Shown: positions 10,205 to 22,000 of the stretch, one piece after another
How positions within the stretch are numbered: position 1 is the first letter of the stretch
Layout: the number at the start of each line of letters is the position of its first letter
Source: Elmis aenea
Lineage: Eukaryota > Arthropoda > Insecta > Coleoptera > Elmidae
Assembly: GCA_947652605.1 (NCBI GenBank)
Contig: OX393578.1
Location: 32,741,470 to 32,805,469 of the forward strand
DNA: 64,000 nucleotides
Direction of reading: 5' to 3'
The notes under the pieces: model-generated
Told to the model about the DNA's origin: nothing
What the model saw: the letters and a program-made list of their open reading frames with translations, nothing else
Database searches by the model: none
Made by a program: the position numbers and the translations under genes

Positions 10205-13200
10205 ATGTCGTTGCTAAATTTGTTGCTTGTATCAATTTTGGGAATAGGGTAAAACACATAACAAGTTTTTTTCGATTGTGTAACGTTTTCAAATTTACAG
10301 GTCTGTAACACATGCATTAAGCAATGAAAGTTTCCCAGAAGGTTTTTTATTTGGTGTAGCAACAGCCGCATATCAAATAGAAGGGGGTTGGAACGCCAGC
10401 GGTAAGACTGTAGCAAATACGTATACACATGCAAAATTGAATATCAATACTAATGTTTATGTCGCTCTTTCATGTATTGTATTTAACTGCAATGAAGTTT
10501 TATTGGCAATAAAATTGTACTAGAGGTGATCATAGTAGTTCACCGGATCGTTGAGCTAAGGTTTTTGTATGTTTTTACTTACAGACGTACACAATAAACT
10601 TAAATCGACAGAGTAAGCCAAATAAAGAAGATATTTTATGCACAGTATACAAATTGCAATTTTTAATGTTATATAATATAAAAACAACAGCACTATCCTA
10701 TCATAAAAGCTTAAAATAGTCAAACACTAAGATCTGATCTTAATGAGTTACGAAACAATTTGAAGCAAAAAATGTAAATCGCCGATTTTTCATTCCAAAA
10801 TATTCCAATAATTACAACCAGTTAAAAACTCAAATGCTGAATCTATTTTAAGAAAATGCATTGGCCCTAACTTCCAATAAACGAGATTCCATGTCTGCTT
10901 CTAATTAAAACCTCTGAATTAAGTCCATTTCGTAATGGAAAACACGTATGAACCGTTATCGTATAAATGATTTACGAATTATTTTTTTAAAATTTTGTTG
11001 TCCGATATATTTTTGTCGTATACACATATTGCAAATAACTCAAAAATTAAAATTTAGTCTATTTAACAAGCTTTAATATGCGAATTTCGTTTAAATATAT
11101 TTTAAGCTAGATAGAAATTGAAAGTACAAGAATGCAACGTATAGTGACTATTTACAGGTAAAGGTGAAAACATATGGGATCGATTTACTCATACACATCC
11201 TGACGGAATTCTTGATGGAAGCAATGGTGACGTATCCTGTGATTCCTACAGTAATTTTCGTCAAGATGTTGCTTTAATCAAAGAGCTTGGTGTAAATTTT
11301 TATCGTTTTTCTTTGTCTTGGTCAAGAATCTTACCCACTGGAACAGCTAATGAAGTTAACCTGGATGGTGTACGTTATTACAATGAGCTCATCGACGAAT
11401 TACTAGCAAACGGAATAATGCCATTTGTGACGATGTACCACTGGGATCTTCCTCAGCGTCTTCAAGATCTTGGTGGTTGGGCAAATCCAGTACTTGTTGA
11501 CTATTACGTAGATTATGCACGAATTGCATTTGAAACTTTTGGAGATAGAGTAAAATACTGGTTAACTTTCAACGAACCGATAGCAATATGTAACGGAGGT
11601 TATGGAGGATATTCGGCACCAGGTATTCCATCCATTGGTGTAGGAAATTATCTTTGCGCTCATACGGTCCTAAAGGCCCATGCTAAGGCTTATCATATGT
11701 ACAACGACACGTATAGACCACTGCAAAATGGTAAAGCCACTTAAACAAATGAAAAATCTATTAATTTAACTCTTAAACATTTTAAGGTAAAATTGCAATC
11801 ACAATGGACACAAACTGGTTTGAACCTGGAAGTAACTCAACAGCTGATATCGAAGCAGCTGAGAGAAGAATACAGTTCAACGTAATTCAGTACTAAAACC
11901 GTACAAAACTAATTTCACAAAATAAACTTCTTTCAGATTGGATGGTACGCCCACCCCATTTTTCATAAAGATGGTGATTATCCGCCAGTAATGAAAGAAT
12001 TCATTGGCAATCGCAGTAATGAAGAAGGATTCCCCCAATCGCGTTTGCCCAAATTCACAGCCGAAGAAATAAACTACATCAAAGGAACATTCGATTTTTT
12101 CGGATTTAACAGTTACACTACCAATTTAGTAGCTGATAGAGAATCTGAACCCATTGGAGAACCCCATTTTGATAAAGATACAAGGACTACTGTATGGCAA
12201 GATCCCTCTTGGCCAGGAGCAGCCTCTGGATGGCTAAAGGTAAAGGTACATACCTTTAAACGAATTAATTATACTGTTATAATTTTTTAGGTAGTGCCAT
12301 GGGGTTTCAGAAAAGTACTAAACTGGTTAAAAGACAGATATGATAACCCAGAAATATACATAACTGAAAATGGTTATTCAGATTTTGGAGGCCTTCAAGA
12401 TACTAATAGAACAGAATATTACCAGGTATGATGTTCCTATATTAGTATCTATTTTTTTAATAGAAGCCTTGTAAATAATCTCTATCCTTTTTAAATATGC
12501 CCGTTAACAATGTTGCAGTTGTCAGATTAACTAAAATCAGGCTCTCCCCCTTTTTCTCTAGATTTGATTTTAGACAAACGAAATTTTAAACATGTTATAT
12601 GTGCAAAAAAAACGGATTTTCTGAACATGTGCACTTTTGTTTCACTTCCGGTTTCGCCGAAAATGACCCTTTGTTATTTTAAATGGAACAACCTGTATAT
12701 TTTTACATTTTTGAAAAGAGGAAGCAATTTTGAATACAACTGCACTATATTAGAAAATTTTTACATCAAATAATTTTTGGACAAAAATTACAGTGTGCCA
12801 TGACCTGCATAAACTGAATTTTATTATGTTCAAAGGTATCCCGGGAAATTTAAAAAAAGTTAAATTAGGTGGGGAAATTGTAAAAAATATTTAAAAAAAT
12901 ATATTTAATACACAAATTAAGTCAAATTAATATAAAAAGATTTCATTTATTTGTTTAAAAAACAGCATTTTAGAAACGAGAGACAGTCATGGGAGAGTTC
13001 GGTCAAAAATGATCTGTTTTTTAAACAAAAATTTGACGACGCCGAGAATACCCTTTAGCTTTCAATTGAGTTGGGCTGTATGTGTATAGTCATCAAATAA
13101 TCCAACAATTTTTGTTTATCTTTAGTTATGTTTTGTGTACTTTCGTATAGTTGTAATTCTTTTTGTAGCCCTTTAGTCTGATAAACTGACGTTTTTGGTT

Positions 13201-15551
13201 TTGATTATATATATTATATCTAGAGGTTTCTCATTATCTTTTCCAGGTGAATTTTCACTTTGCATTTCTGTGTCACTTTCAACCCTATCGCATTCAACAT
13301 CGTTGACGAATAATCTATTAAATATCGGTAGCATAACGCGTAGTTGCAGACTGACGATGAAGGAAAATCTTCTGTAGCAGTAGACTTTAAATCGAGTGTT
13401 TGAAGAGATTTTACTAAAGACACAAGGTCTCGGTTTCTTCGTTCTTTAACGCGAAATTGTTTGTAAAAAAAAATATTGTTTTATCATGATCTTAGGAAAT
13501 TTTCATTACCGATTTCGTAGCGAGCGGTCGTATAGCGATGTATTGTTTTTTTTTAATTTTTCCCACGAAATTTCTTATTTTTTCCGGGAAACGGGAAAAA
13601 ATTTAAGAAATTCAAGTGACCCTCTAATTTGGGTTACTTTAATCGGATTTAAAAGTTGCGAAATTGGTTTTTTGACAAAAAGTTAATTTTTTTAAATGGA
13701 ACAATGGTTGCTCATGCGGTTATTAAACACGTTGAGCGCCGACCCCAAAACAGCAAATGTGTGTCGCTGGGACCAAGCCATGTTTTAACATATTTCAAGA
13801 TTTTTTTTAACTTCGTGTTTTTTCTACTTCGTCGCACAATCTGCCCAACCCAAACACAAGTAAACTTGCCTCTGGGACCGTACAACAGACCTGTATAGAA
13901 AAATCAATGCATATCGTGGCCACCGGTGAACACGTGTAGTTTAAGCTAAACCTTGCGAGTGGCCACCAGTGGCCACCCGGTCCGTGAGTCAAGTCACAAA
14001 ATGGCCACCGGTTGCCCACGCGGCGCTCAACGTGTTAAAAAAAATATTTTTTGACGAATTCAACGATACCAATAACTTGGTATTTTCATCGAGAGCAGGT
14101 ATTAAAATTTTAAATTATAGTAAAGTTTTGGTAAGATACCCTAATAATCATTGTTGACTATGCTAAATAGCAACAAAACAAATGCCTTTTTTGTGTTGAC
14201 TCTTTTCACGACGATAACTAACAACTAAAACTTAATTAAAACTTTTAGGAACAACAAAAAAGAAATTAAACATCCAAAGTTTTATAGAATAAACAGTTAA
14301 TTTTGTTGTTGTTTTAGAAATCAATCCAATTCAAATACCAAGTGATTGGTATTGTTAAATTATCCAGAAAATACTTTATTTAAATAACCGCTACTATCGT
14401 TCCATTAAAAAAAAAATGACTTTTTGTTAAAAAACCAATTTCGCAACCTTTAAAGTCTATTTAAGTAACCCAAGAGTCTATTAAAATTAATAAGAACGTT
14501 TTTTGGACACTTATTGACATAATCAAATTCAATTTATGTTGCAGGTCACGGCACACTTAATAAAAAATTTAATTATTATCCAAAAATTATTTGAGGTTAT
14601 AAAAATTTACTAAACAGCAGTTGTATTCAAAGTTGCTCCCTCTTTCCAAAAATGCAATAATATACAGGGTGCTCCATTTGAAAAAACAAAGTTCCGTCGA
14701 AACAGGAAGTGAAACAAAAGTGCACATATGTTCAGAAATTCCGGTTTTTTGCACATACCACATGTATACATTTTCGTTTGTCTAAAATCAAAACTAGAGA
14801 AAAAAAAGGGGGTGAGCCTGATTTCATATAGGTACACCCGTTATATCGATTAGTACTTTTTTCAAAAATTAACCAAAGAACAAATTCGCCTTCAATTTTT
14901 AATTAAAAAAAACAACCTTACCATAATTGTTTAAACATTTGCGAAAAACAATGAATGAAAAATAAATATACTAAATTTAACAGAACTTGTACGTCTGTCA
15001 AAAAAAAATCCATTTCTGTTTCAGTTATATCTTAGTGCGGTGCTGGATGCTATTCATATCGATGGAGTGAACATCAAGGCCTATACTGCCTGGAGTCTTT
15101 TAGATAATTTCGAATGGACAGACGGATATACGTAAGCATAAACAATAAGACAATATTGAAATCAGGGACTAAAAACGAAAAATATTTTGTTCGTTTCTGA
15201 TCGGAACGAAAACGAACAATTTTGTTTTCGTGCCCAAAAAAAATCGTTTTCGTGGACCAAAATTAATAACGGATAATACCGGTTATAACGTTATTAATTT
15301 AATAATTCCGTTTTCGTTACCGTTTTGATTCTCATAAAAACCGGTTAAATTCTTTAATCTTTTTCGTTTTCGTTCCGTTCTCAGTCCCTGATTTTCAATA
15401 CGACTTTTAACTTTGAGCATCTAATATTAGGAGCAGATTTGGATTACATTTCGTCGACTTTACGGATCCAGCGAGACCTCGAACTACCAAAGCATCAGCG
15501 GTAGCTTACAAAGAAATTATAGCCAATGGAAGATTGCCAGTAACACCCTAA
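10205..15551 (+). CDS. GH1 beta-glucosidase, gene D (complete, 492 aa)
   Basis: Secreted GH1 enzyme. Exons are 10205-10248, 10301-10401, 11158-11730, 11787-11881, 11937-12239, 12291-12425, 15025-15131 and 15431-15551; 1479 bp in frame. Exon 1 ([15 protein letters not shown]) is a signal peptide with the phase-2 donor seen in all family members. Acid/base is about Glu188 in TFNEP, nucleophile about Glu398 in YITENG; exon 7 keeps [10 protein letters not shown]. Exon 2 reads [11 protein letters not shown], a small variation from the family's EGAW. Intron 6 is 2.6 kb and holds a foldback element; intron 7 holds a 228-bp hAT-like element. Gene F at 31.2-36.4 kb is its close duplicate. AATAAA at 15572. 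Confidence 0.94.
12535..14830. mobile_element. 2.3-kb foldback insertion in intron 6 of gene D
   Basis: Two arms of about 300 bp (roughly 12535-12835 and 14515-14830) are inverted copies: both contain ATCAGGCTC at the outside, then TTTTAGACAAACGAAA, GTGCACTTTTGTTTCACTTCC and a CCTGTATAT or ATATACAGGGTG motif. The interior has a second inverted pair, with TTGCGAAATTGGTTTTTTGA near 13655 against its complement near 14425, plus a nested element at 13723-14038. The homologous intron of gene F lacks all of it, so it inserted in D after duplication or was lost from F. Several short frames inside look like chance. No transposase recognised. Confidence 0.65.
13723..14038. mobile_element. TTAA-bounded MITE nested in the gene D foldback
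   Basis: Left end TTAAACACGTTGAGCGCCG and right end CGGCGCTCAACGTGTTAA form an inverted repeat bounded by TTAA-like ends, as expected for a piggyBac-type non-autonomous element. The interior is rich in GGCCACCGGT-like motifs. About 316 bp; no coding capacity. Confidence 0.55.
15163..15390. mobile_element. hAT-like MITE in intron 7 of gene D
   Basis: It begins CAGGGACTAAAAACGAAAA and ends TTCTCAGTCCCTG, an inverted repeat with an interior rich in ACGAAAACGAAC/GTTTTCGTT. The corresponding intron of gene F runs straight through (CAATATTAAAATACGAC) without it, a paralogous empty site. No clean 8-bp duplication could be read at the ends. Confidence 0.65.
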
Positions 15552-15969
15552 ATTAGAATTGTCTTGTTTGTAATAAATATTCAGTTTAAACTGAAACCAG
15601 TAAAAACAACATTTTTTTTAATTTCCCACCTGGTAATAATATCGCGTTTAGAGGAATTAGAATAATTTGTAACGTCATGGTTGCAATAATGATCAATAAT
15701 TTGGTATTATGACGTTCTGCTTGACATTCATTATTTTTATTTTACTTTTATGTGTTCATTTACTTTTTAAATGAATCATATGAAATTACACGGACGCATA
15801 ATTTACTAAAAACTAATAACAGATCAATTTATAGGTATTTCAGCTTGAGTAAAACAAACTATAGTTAAATTATGACGGTCATCACTTGAGGTGTACAACA
15901 TCAGTGTCTGACTGGGTTTTGTCTATCAACAAACGACATATTAATAGATTTGTACATTATGAATGAGCA

Positions 15970-16210
15970 CAGTGCCGGATTGAGATCGTCGTGGACCCTA
16001 GGCCGAAAGATAAAATGGCTCCCCTGGTGCAAGGTGGTGAGCAAAAAAATACGTTACTAAAAAACCGGTGAGCTAAAATAAAGCTCCTCGCTCTCAATAT
16101 ATCGAGAAAAAGAAAATAGTCAACATGGAAATTATCAGGGCCTGCCGGGAACCGCCAGGTGCGGAGCCCTTGGCCCAGGCCTACCCAGCCTATACAGAAA
16201 TCCGGCACCG
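15970..16210. mobile_element. hAT-type MITE with 8-bp target duplication
   Basis: The element starts CAGTGCCGGATTGAG and ends AATCCGGCACCG and is flanked by the direct repeat AATGAGCA at 15962-15969 and 16211-16218. It is 241 bp and non-coding; the 106-codon minus-strand frame across it is incidental. It lies downstream of gene D. Confidence 0.88.
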
Positions 16211-16727
16211 AATGAGCACACTTTTCGTAAAACGACAAAGGCACCCCTAAAATTATATAAATAGACACATGGACCAAAGTCTTAGAACAGTCGACTTAAA
16301 AAACCAACTTTCTGGAAATATACCATCAGTTGCAAAATAAGGAAGTTCGTTATACTAGTTGTGTTGTCTTTGTTTCTTACCATGTAATATTGCTTTAGAC
16401 TCCAACGTTTCCGAGGTGGGTTTCGCGGATGCCTGGAATTTCACGGAAAAAATTAGTGGTTTTGGTTGTTTGTTGGTGTTGCTTTGCTTATTTTTCCGAC
16501 TCTTAGTGACTTTCTTTCTCCAAGAATCTGATTAAATTTGGAGATTGAAATCCGTAATGATATTAAAAATCATCTCTGGGGCAGTGTCTAACTTATTTGA
16601 AATCTAAATGAGTTAAGATAATTATTGGGTGCAAAGTCCTTTCAAAGCAAAAGAAAAGTCAACACATTTCTGGATGTGGAATATAAAAATTTATTTGAAA
16701 TAGTTCGGATGCTCAGCTAAAGGCTAA

Positions 16728-17881
16728 TGCCCGGTTTCTCCGACACATCTTAAGATCTAGCTGAATCTTAAGTTCGCCTTAACGTTATAAAGTGTTGCAT
16801 CAAGCAATTTTAAGAACATATTCGACTTGAGCTGAGCTCACATCTTGAGTCGCTGTTTACTAGAACTTGAGCTGGAGTACCTAACGTAAAATCGGTAAAA
16901 TTATCTTGTATTTGCTTTGTTTGTAGAAAGAAGGAAGATCATTAGTTTCCGCGCTTATATTATGAATTACTGGGGTTATTACGGAATTATTTTGCATAAG
17001 GGATGTCGGATATAGCGCCAATTATCCATTGAAAGTGTGTTCCCAGGTTTGAAAAAAATTTTCAAATGTCGTTTATGCAAAGACGCCTTAATTTGTCGTT
17101 GCATATAATAATTTAAATTTTCCTCGCAAAACAGTTCCTCCGAAAGCAGTAAAATATTTGGTGTTTACGTTTTTTTAAAATTTAAAAAAAAATGTGTTTT
17201 TTTTTGAGAAAAAAGATATATGTACGTACTTCCTACTTATATATTTCATTTTGTTATGTTACTGTTTTCTTATGAATTAACTTTTTTTTATAAAACAAAA
17301 GACTAGTTATTCAACAAATACCCGCAAAAATTACACTCACTGTCAAAAATTATATTTAAAAAATGTATTTTATGTATAAGTATTATATATCATTAAATAT
17401 AAAGGGCGGCAAAAATAATATTTGCCCAGAGCGGCGGAAAAGCTAGATCGGGCCCTGAACAGCATTGGTAGATTTGTTCTCTAAAACACACTTATTTTCT
17501 TCCACCAAGCTAATTAATAATTGTTTTTACTCCATGGTATAATATATTCTTTTTCTGTCCGCCATTTCAACACAAAATAAAATAATAAACACCGAACTAT
17601 AACTTTATGTGCGACTAACAGCTGATAGCAACAACAGGATGTCACAGGGAGCCGTTTTAACAGCTATGATGGGAATGGCCAATGAAAATTTGCCATTCAA
17701 ATCTGCCGTTATAATGTGCCGACTTCTTGCAACGTTGCCAAACCGAGTTCTAACTTAGCTGAGATGTCTAACAGATTCCGGAATATGTTTTCTGTGCAAC
17801 GCATTGTCATCTTGAGACGATCTTAAATATAAGGCGGTCTTATATAAGTTCGATCTTGAGATGTGTCGGAGAAACCGGGCA
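16728..17881. mobile_element. Harbinger-like element with TAA duplication
   Basis: Inverted ends TGCCCGGTTTCTCCGACACA and its complement at 17862-17881, each bordered by TAA (16725-16727 and 17882-17884). A 3-bp TAA/TWA duplication is the signature of PIF/Harbinger insertion. At 1154 bp I recognise no transposase, so it is a deletion derivative or a MITE. Confidence 0.6.
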
Positions 17882-17932
17882 TAAGTTCCAAAAGGTTCCG
17901 GTAACAACTTTCTGTTGCGATTTATTTGACGA

Positions 17933-18277
17933 ATGTCAGAACTAATAAAAATAGATTATTCGAATTTTAATTACTACTCTCCGATACCTACTACACATGA
18001 AAATTTGTGCGAATCTGGCTTTGTCAAGTATGGTGAAACAAAAACTAAATATCGCAATAGATTGGACGCTGCATCAAATATGCGAATTCAGACATTAAAC
18101 CAAATCTTCAGAGGTAACTGGAATTGGAGAAAACTACATTCTTTTCGTTATTCTTCTTTTTATTTATTTTTCTGTTTTTATACTCGTACATGTGACCCAT
18201 ACCAGAATTTTGGTTTTTGTAAGTGTTTTGTTATATTTCCATCCAAAGTAGTTTGGGAACCGTTGCTCTGGACATAA
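17933..18277 (+). pseudogene. hAT transposase C-terminal remnant
   Basis: The frame contains IPTTHENLCESGF followed by KTKYRNRLDAA and MRIQ. This resembles the C-terminal dimerisation (hATC) region of hAT transposases of the ZBED/SCAN-associated type, which typically read FPTT..LCE.GFS...KTKYRNRL. Only about 50 residues, from about 17990 to 18090, match; the downstream part of the frame is unlike the family. The catalytic region is not present nearby, so this is a dead fragment. Identification is by motif recall, not search. Confidence 0.55.
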
Positions 18278-18477
18278 TATGTATTAAGTAAAATGACGTT
18301 TGTTCAACTACCTTTTAAAGACAATCAAAAGCCACACTAAAAATTAAAAACTTAGCAATTTTAAGTATAAGCCAATGCACAGGTGGTCCGTCACAATGTA
18401 TAACTTACGTATATAGAGTAAAACAACGTACAATTCAACAATCACAATAAAAAAAATTACGCAATTTGTACAACACG

Positions 18478-18747
18478 TTAATATAATGCTTCGCAAAACT
18501 TAACACATATTACACCGGCAGCGATTACTTGAAATGTACTTAGAGGACCGGTATTAATTACTTCGTAATCAGGAAAACGCTCGTGTACCGTAAATGTACG
18601 TGAGCGGTCCATATTGCATAGACAAGAAAAACGTAGATCAACGGGGCCGTTTCGATATGTCTTAATTGGACCACCGAAACATTCAAAAATAAAATCATTA
18701 TAAAATGTTTTACGGAATATGTATAACATCTGTAAAAAACAAAACAA
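18478..18747 (-). other. Unrecognised 89-codon minus-strand ORF
   Basis: An open frame on the minus strand in the D-E spacer. A polypyrimidine tract ending in TTTTTTACAG lies just upstream of the internal ATG at about 18731, so it could be a terminal exon of about 250 bp. The peptide has mixed composition, contains four or more Cys and matches nothing I recognise. It may equally be chance or transposon debris. Confidence 0.2.
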
Positions 18748-18939
18748 AACTAAGAGATTAAGTTCAATGTACTTATCTAAAATGTAACGCGCTTGGTACT
18801 CAAGAAATAATAGGAAAGGTACAAATATGCTTCGTCCAAAATCGGGTGAAGGTTCAAGTTGATCGTGATTAATTATATTACATTTCCAAACGATAAAAAC
18901 CTAATCGATATATAAATAAAATCGTTTTTTATCTAATCA

Positions 18940-18946
18940 TATAAAT
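18940..18946 (+). promoter_or_regulatory. Possible TATA box of gene E
   Basis: TATAAAT lies 61 bp before the ATG at 19001, a position similar to the candidate for gene B. Motif only. Confidence 0.25.
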
Positions 18947-19000
18947 CTCATTCATGTTTACTGGCTTAACAACTAATTTGGTTTTACCAAAATCATAACC

Positions 19001-22000
19001 ATGCACACTTTGCTGTTGATTTTCGGTGTGATATTAAGGTGAGTTTATCGAAATAGTATTTTTAGTTACTGTTTAAGCAAATAAATTACTAGACCAATTA
19101 ATAATTGTAATGTAATAATGTATTCGTGAAACAAAAACGTGTGGATTTTTAAATTAAATTCCTATATTTTTAGGGTAACGTCGCAGGACATAAATCCAAA
19201 TGAATTTCCAAGTGGTTTTGAGTTTGGTGTTGCAACATCCTCGTATCAGATAGAGGGCGCTTGGAACGAAAATGGTAAGCAAAAAATTAATATGAGTCAT
19301 TAGCTATCAGCCTTCGACCTAGCAAAAAAACATTAAGATACGTGACAATCTTGCCGTATTTTTTGAAATACCGTTAATACAGTTGTCTACATTAATTATT
19401 AATTTTATGAGAAAAACAGTGGCATAAGTAATTTAAAATAAAAAGTGCTTGTAACAAAATTACAATAAACCACTCAGCAATCAGCGAAGAGTATACTCTA
19501 ACCCAGCGGTTACCAAACTTAATTTGTCACGGAATCCTACCGCATTTTTTCAAAAATTGTGGAACCTGACAACCTGAGGGCGTTTTCACACACAACGGCA
19601 AAACCGCTGTCGTTGCCGTCAGCGGCATCGACGTCGGTAGTTCGAGCACAGCTTAACATAACACTCAGCTCAGCCACTCTCTTTGTAAGAACGGTTTGCG
19701 CCGATCCACACGCGCCACTTCTTAGCCCCGCCTTTGAGATGAAAACAACACAGAGGTGGTATTGAAATCATTCTACAGTTAAATCTGTTACATGGACTTT
19801 TTTTTTAATACTGCGCTGTTTAAGTCCGGCCCCGACTTTTACGCTCAGTGCGAGAGAAATAACGCTAGTGGATCGAAAACGACCAGATCAAAAATGCCGC
19901 CTGAGAGAGCCCGAGCTGTAATAAGCTGTGGTTCGAGTCTTTCACACACGATGACAAGACTGCTGCCGGGACTAGTTTTTTTCGTACTTAACAACTTACC
20001 TACTCATTTTTAAAAAAATATATAAAAATTTACAAAAATGAAACAATTAAGGTACTGATCGCCATGAGAACAACAAAGGACTGAAGTACAAATTAAAAAG
20101 GGCATTTACACTATACAGTTCTCAAATCAAATAAAGCCTTTACTTGATCTTTTATAATAAGTAGAAGAGTAATAATTCTATTACCCGGCAAATAAGTTGT
20201 TTCAACGTCCTGGTAGGTACCTCCTGGAGCGGGTACAATATTTATTACTCTAATAGAAGGTGTTAATGTGGGTATTTTCCAGCCTAGGGGTAATCTTACG
20301 ATAAACAAACGGCCTTATCCTACCTAGCACTCTCCCTTCCCAATTTGTATTACACATTAAATAATACAAACATTTTCTATTGATAATTGATTTTTTTGTG
20401 ATACCATTTAACGCTTTATTTTAGGGGTGCGATTTAAATGCTGTAAAAATAAGCAAAACAGCACCAAAAAAATACGCGGAACTCGTGAAATTTTCTGTAG
20501 TAATACAATAAGTGGTCTGGAATTGTCGGAAATTTTACGAAAGCGTCGGTTAGTAATGTTCTGTGCTTAGTAACAACGAGTGTCAATTTGATAGTTAAAA
20601 TATCTCGAGCGTTTTGCGCAAGTGATATTCTATCAAATTTACACCAGTAATTACTATGCAAGCCTGAGTAAAATTACCAAAAAATTCCAGACCACGAATT
20701 GCATTTGACCAGATTATTTAACGAATTATTAAAAGAATGAAAATCAAAAATAATTTATGTAGTTTTGACGTTAACGAGTTAAAAGGCTACTACATATTTT
20801 TTAGTAGAAGCACAAATTCGTAATCATGGCAACTTATCAACAAGTAAAATTATCGAAATATTACCGATATAATTTCATGATAGTTGGTCTAATAGCGTGT
20901 TCTGATTAGTCACTTTGACAATGAATAAAATAATCTATAGAACCACAAAGTTTCGTGAAACTCACTTTGAGAAACTTCGCTTTAACCAAACCTTAAGGAT
21001 AAAAACATGATTCCATAATTGTGGATTTATTTTCATAATGTATTTCATAAAGCGTTCTTATGTTTTTGAATATTAATTACATTAAATTCTTTAAACTCTA
21101 TGTAGGTAAAGGAGAAAACATTTGGGATCGGTTTTGTCATGAACATCCAGATAAAATAACCGACGGTAGTAATGCCGATGTAAGCGCTGATTCTTACCAC
21201 AAGATTAAAGAAGATGTAGTCCTCATGAAACAATTAGGCGTCAGTTCTTACCGCTTTTCATTTTCTTGGTCTAGAATACTGCCTACAGGATTTACAAACA
21301 AAATAAATGATGACGGAATTCGTTATTACAACGAACTTTTAGACGAGCTAATAACTAACGATATAACCCCAGTCGCAACAATCTACCATTGGGATTTACC
21401 TCAACCTCTACAAGATATTGGAGGCTGGATGAATTCTGAAATTGTAGTTCATTTTGACAATTATGCTAGAGTACTGTTCGATAACTTTGCGAGCAAAATC
21501 AGTGCTTGGATTACCATTAACGAACCAAAACAAGCTTGTCTATTAAGTTATGGGCGCGGTATCTTAGCACCAGCTTTGAATTCTTCAGGAATAGGTGACT
21601 ACTTATGTGCCCACAATATTCTGAAATCTCATGCAAGAGCTTATCACACCTATAATGAAACATACAAACCTTTATATGGCGGTATGCATCAAAACATATG
21701 TAATATTCGCTGATTTAAACATTTGTTTTTTGTTTTCCAGGGCGAGTAGGTATAACAGCCGACACTTTTTGGTATGAACCGAATTCAATGTCTGTAGAAG
21801 ATGTAGCTGCTGCTGAAAGAATGATTCAATTTGACGTACGTTCATCAACTTACCTATTTACCTACAACCTACAGGTTGTGATTTTTAGTTTGGCTGGTAT
21901 ATGAACGCTATTTATTCCCAAAATGGAGACTATCCCCAAGTGATGAAGGACTTTATCGGCAATCGCAGTGCCTTAGAAGGGTTTTCCAGATCGCGCCTGC

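Noticed and set aside
10084..10434. 116-codon minus-strand ORF
   Set aside because: Antisense of exons 1-2 of gene D; the sense strand has the conserved GH1 sequence with splice sites.
15957..16277. 106-codon minus-strand ORF
   Set aside because: Spans a non-coding hAT MITE with target duplications; the frame is incidental.
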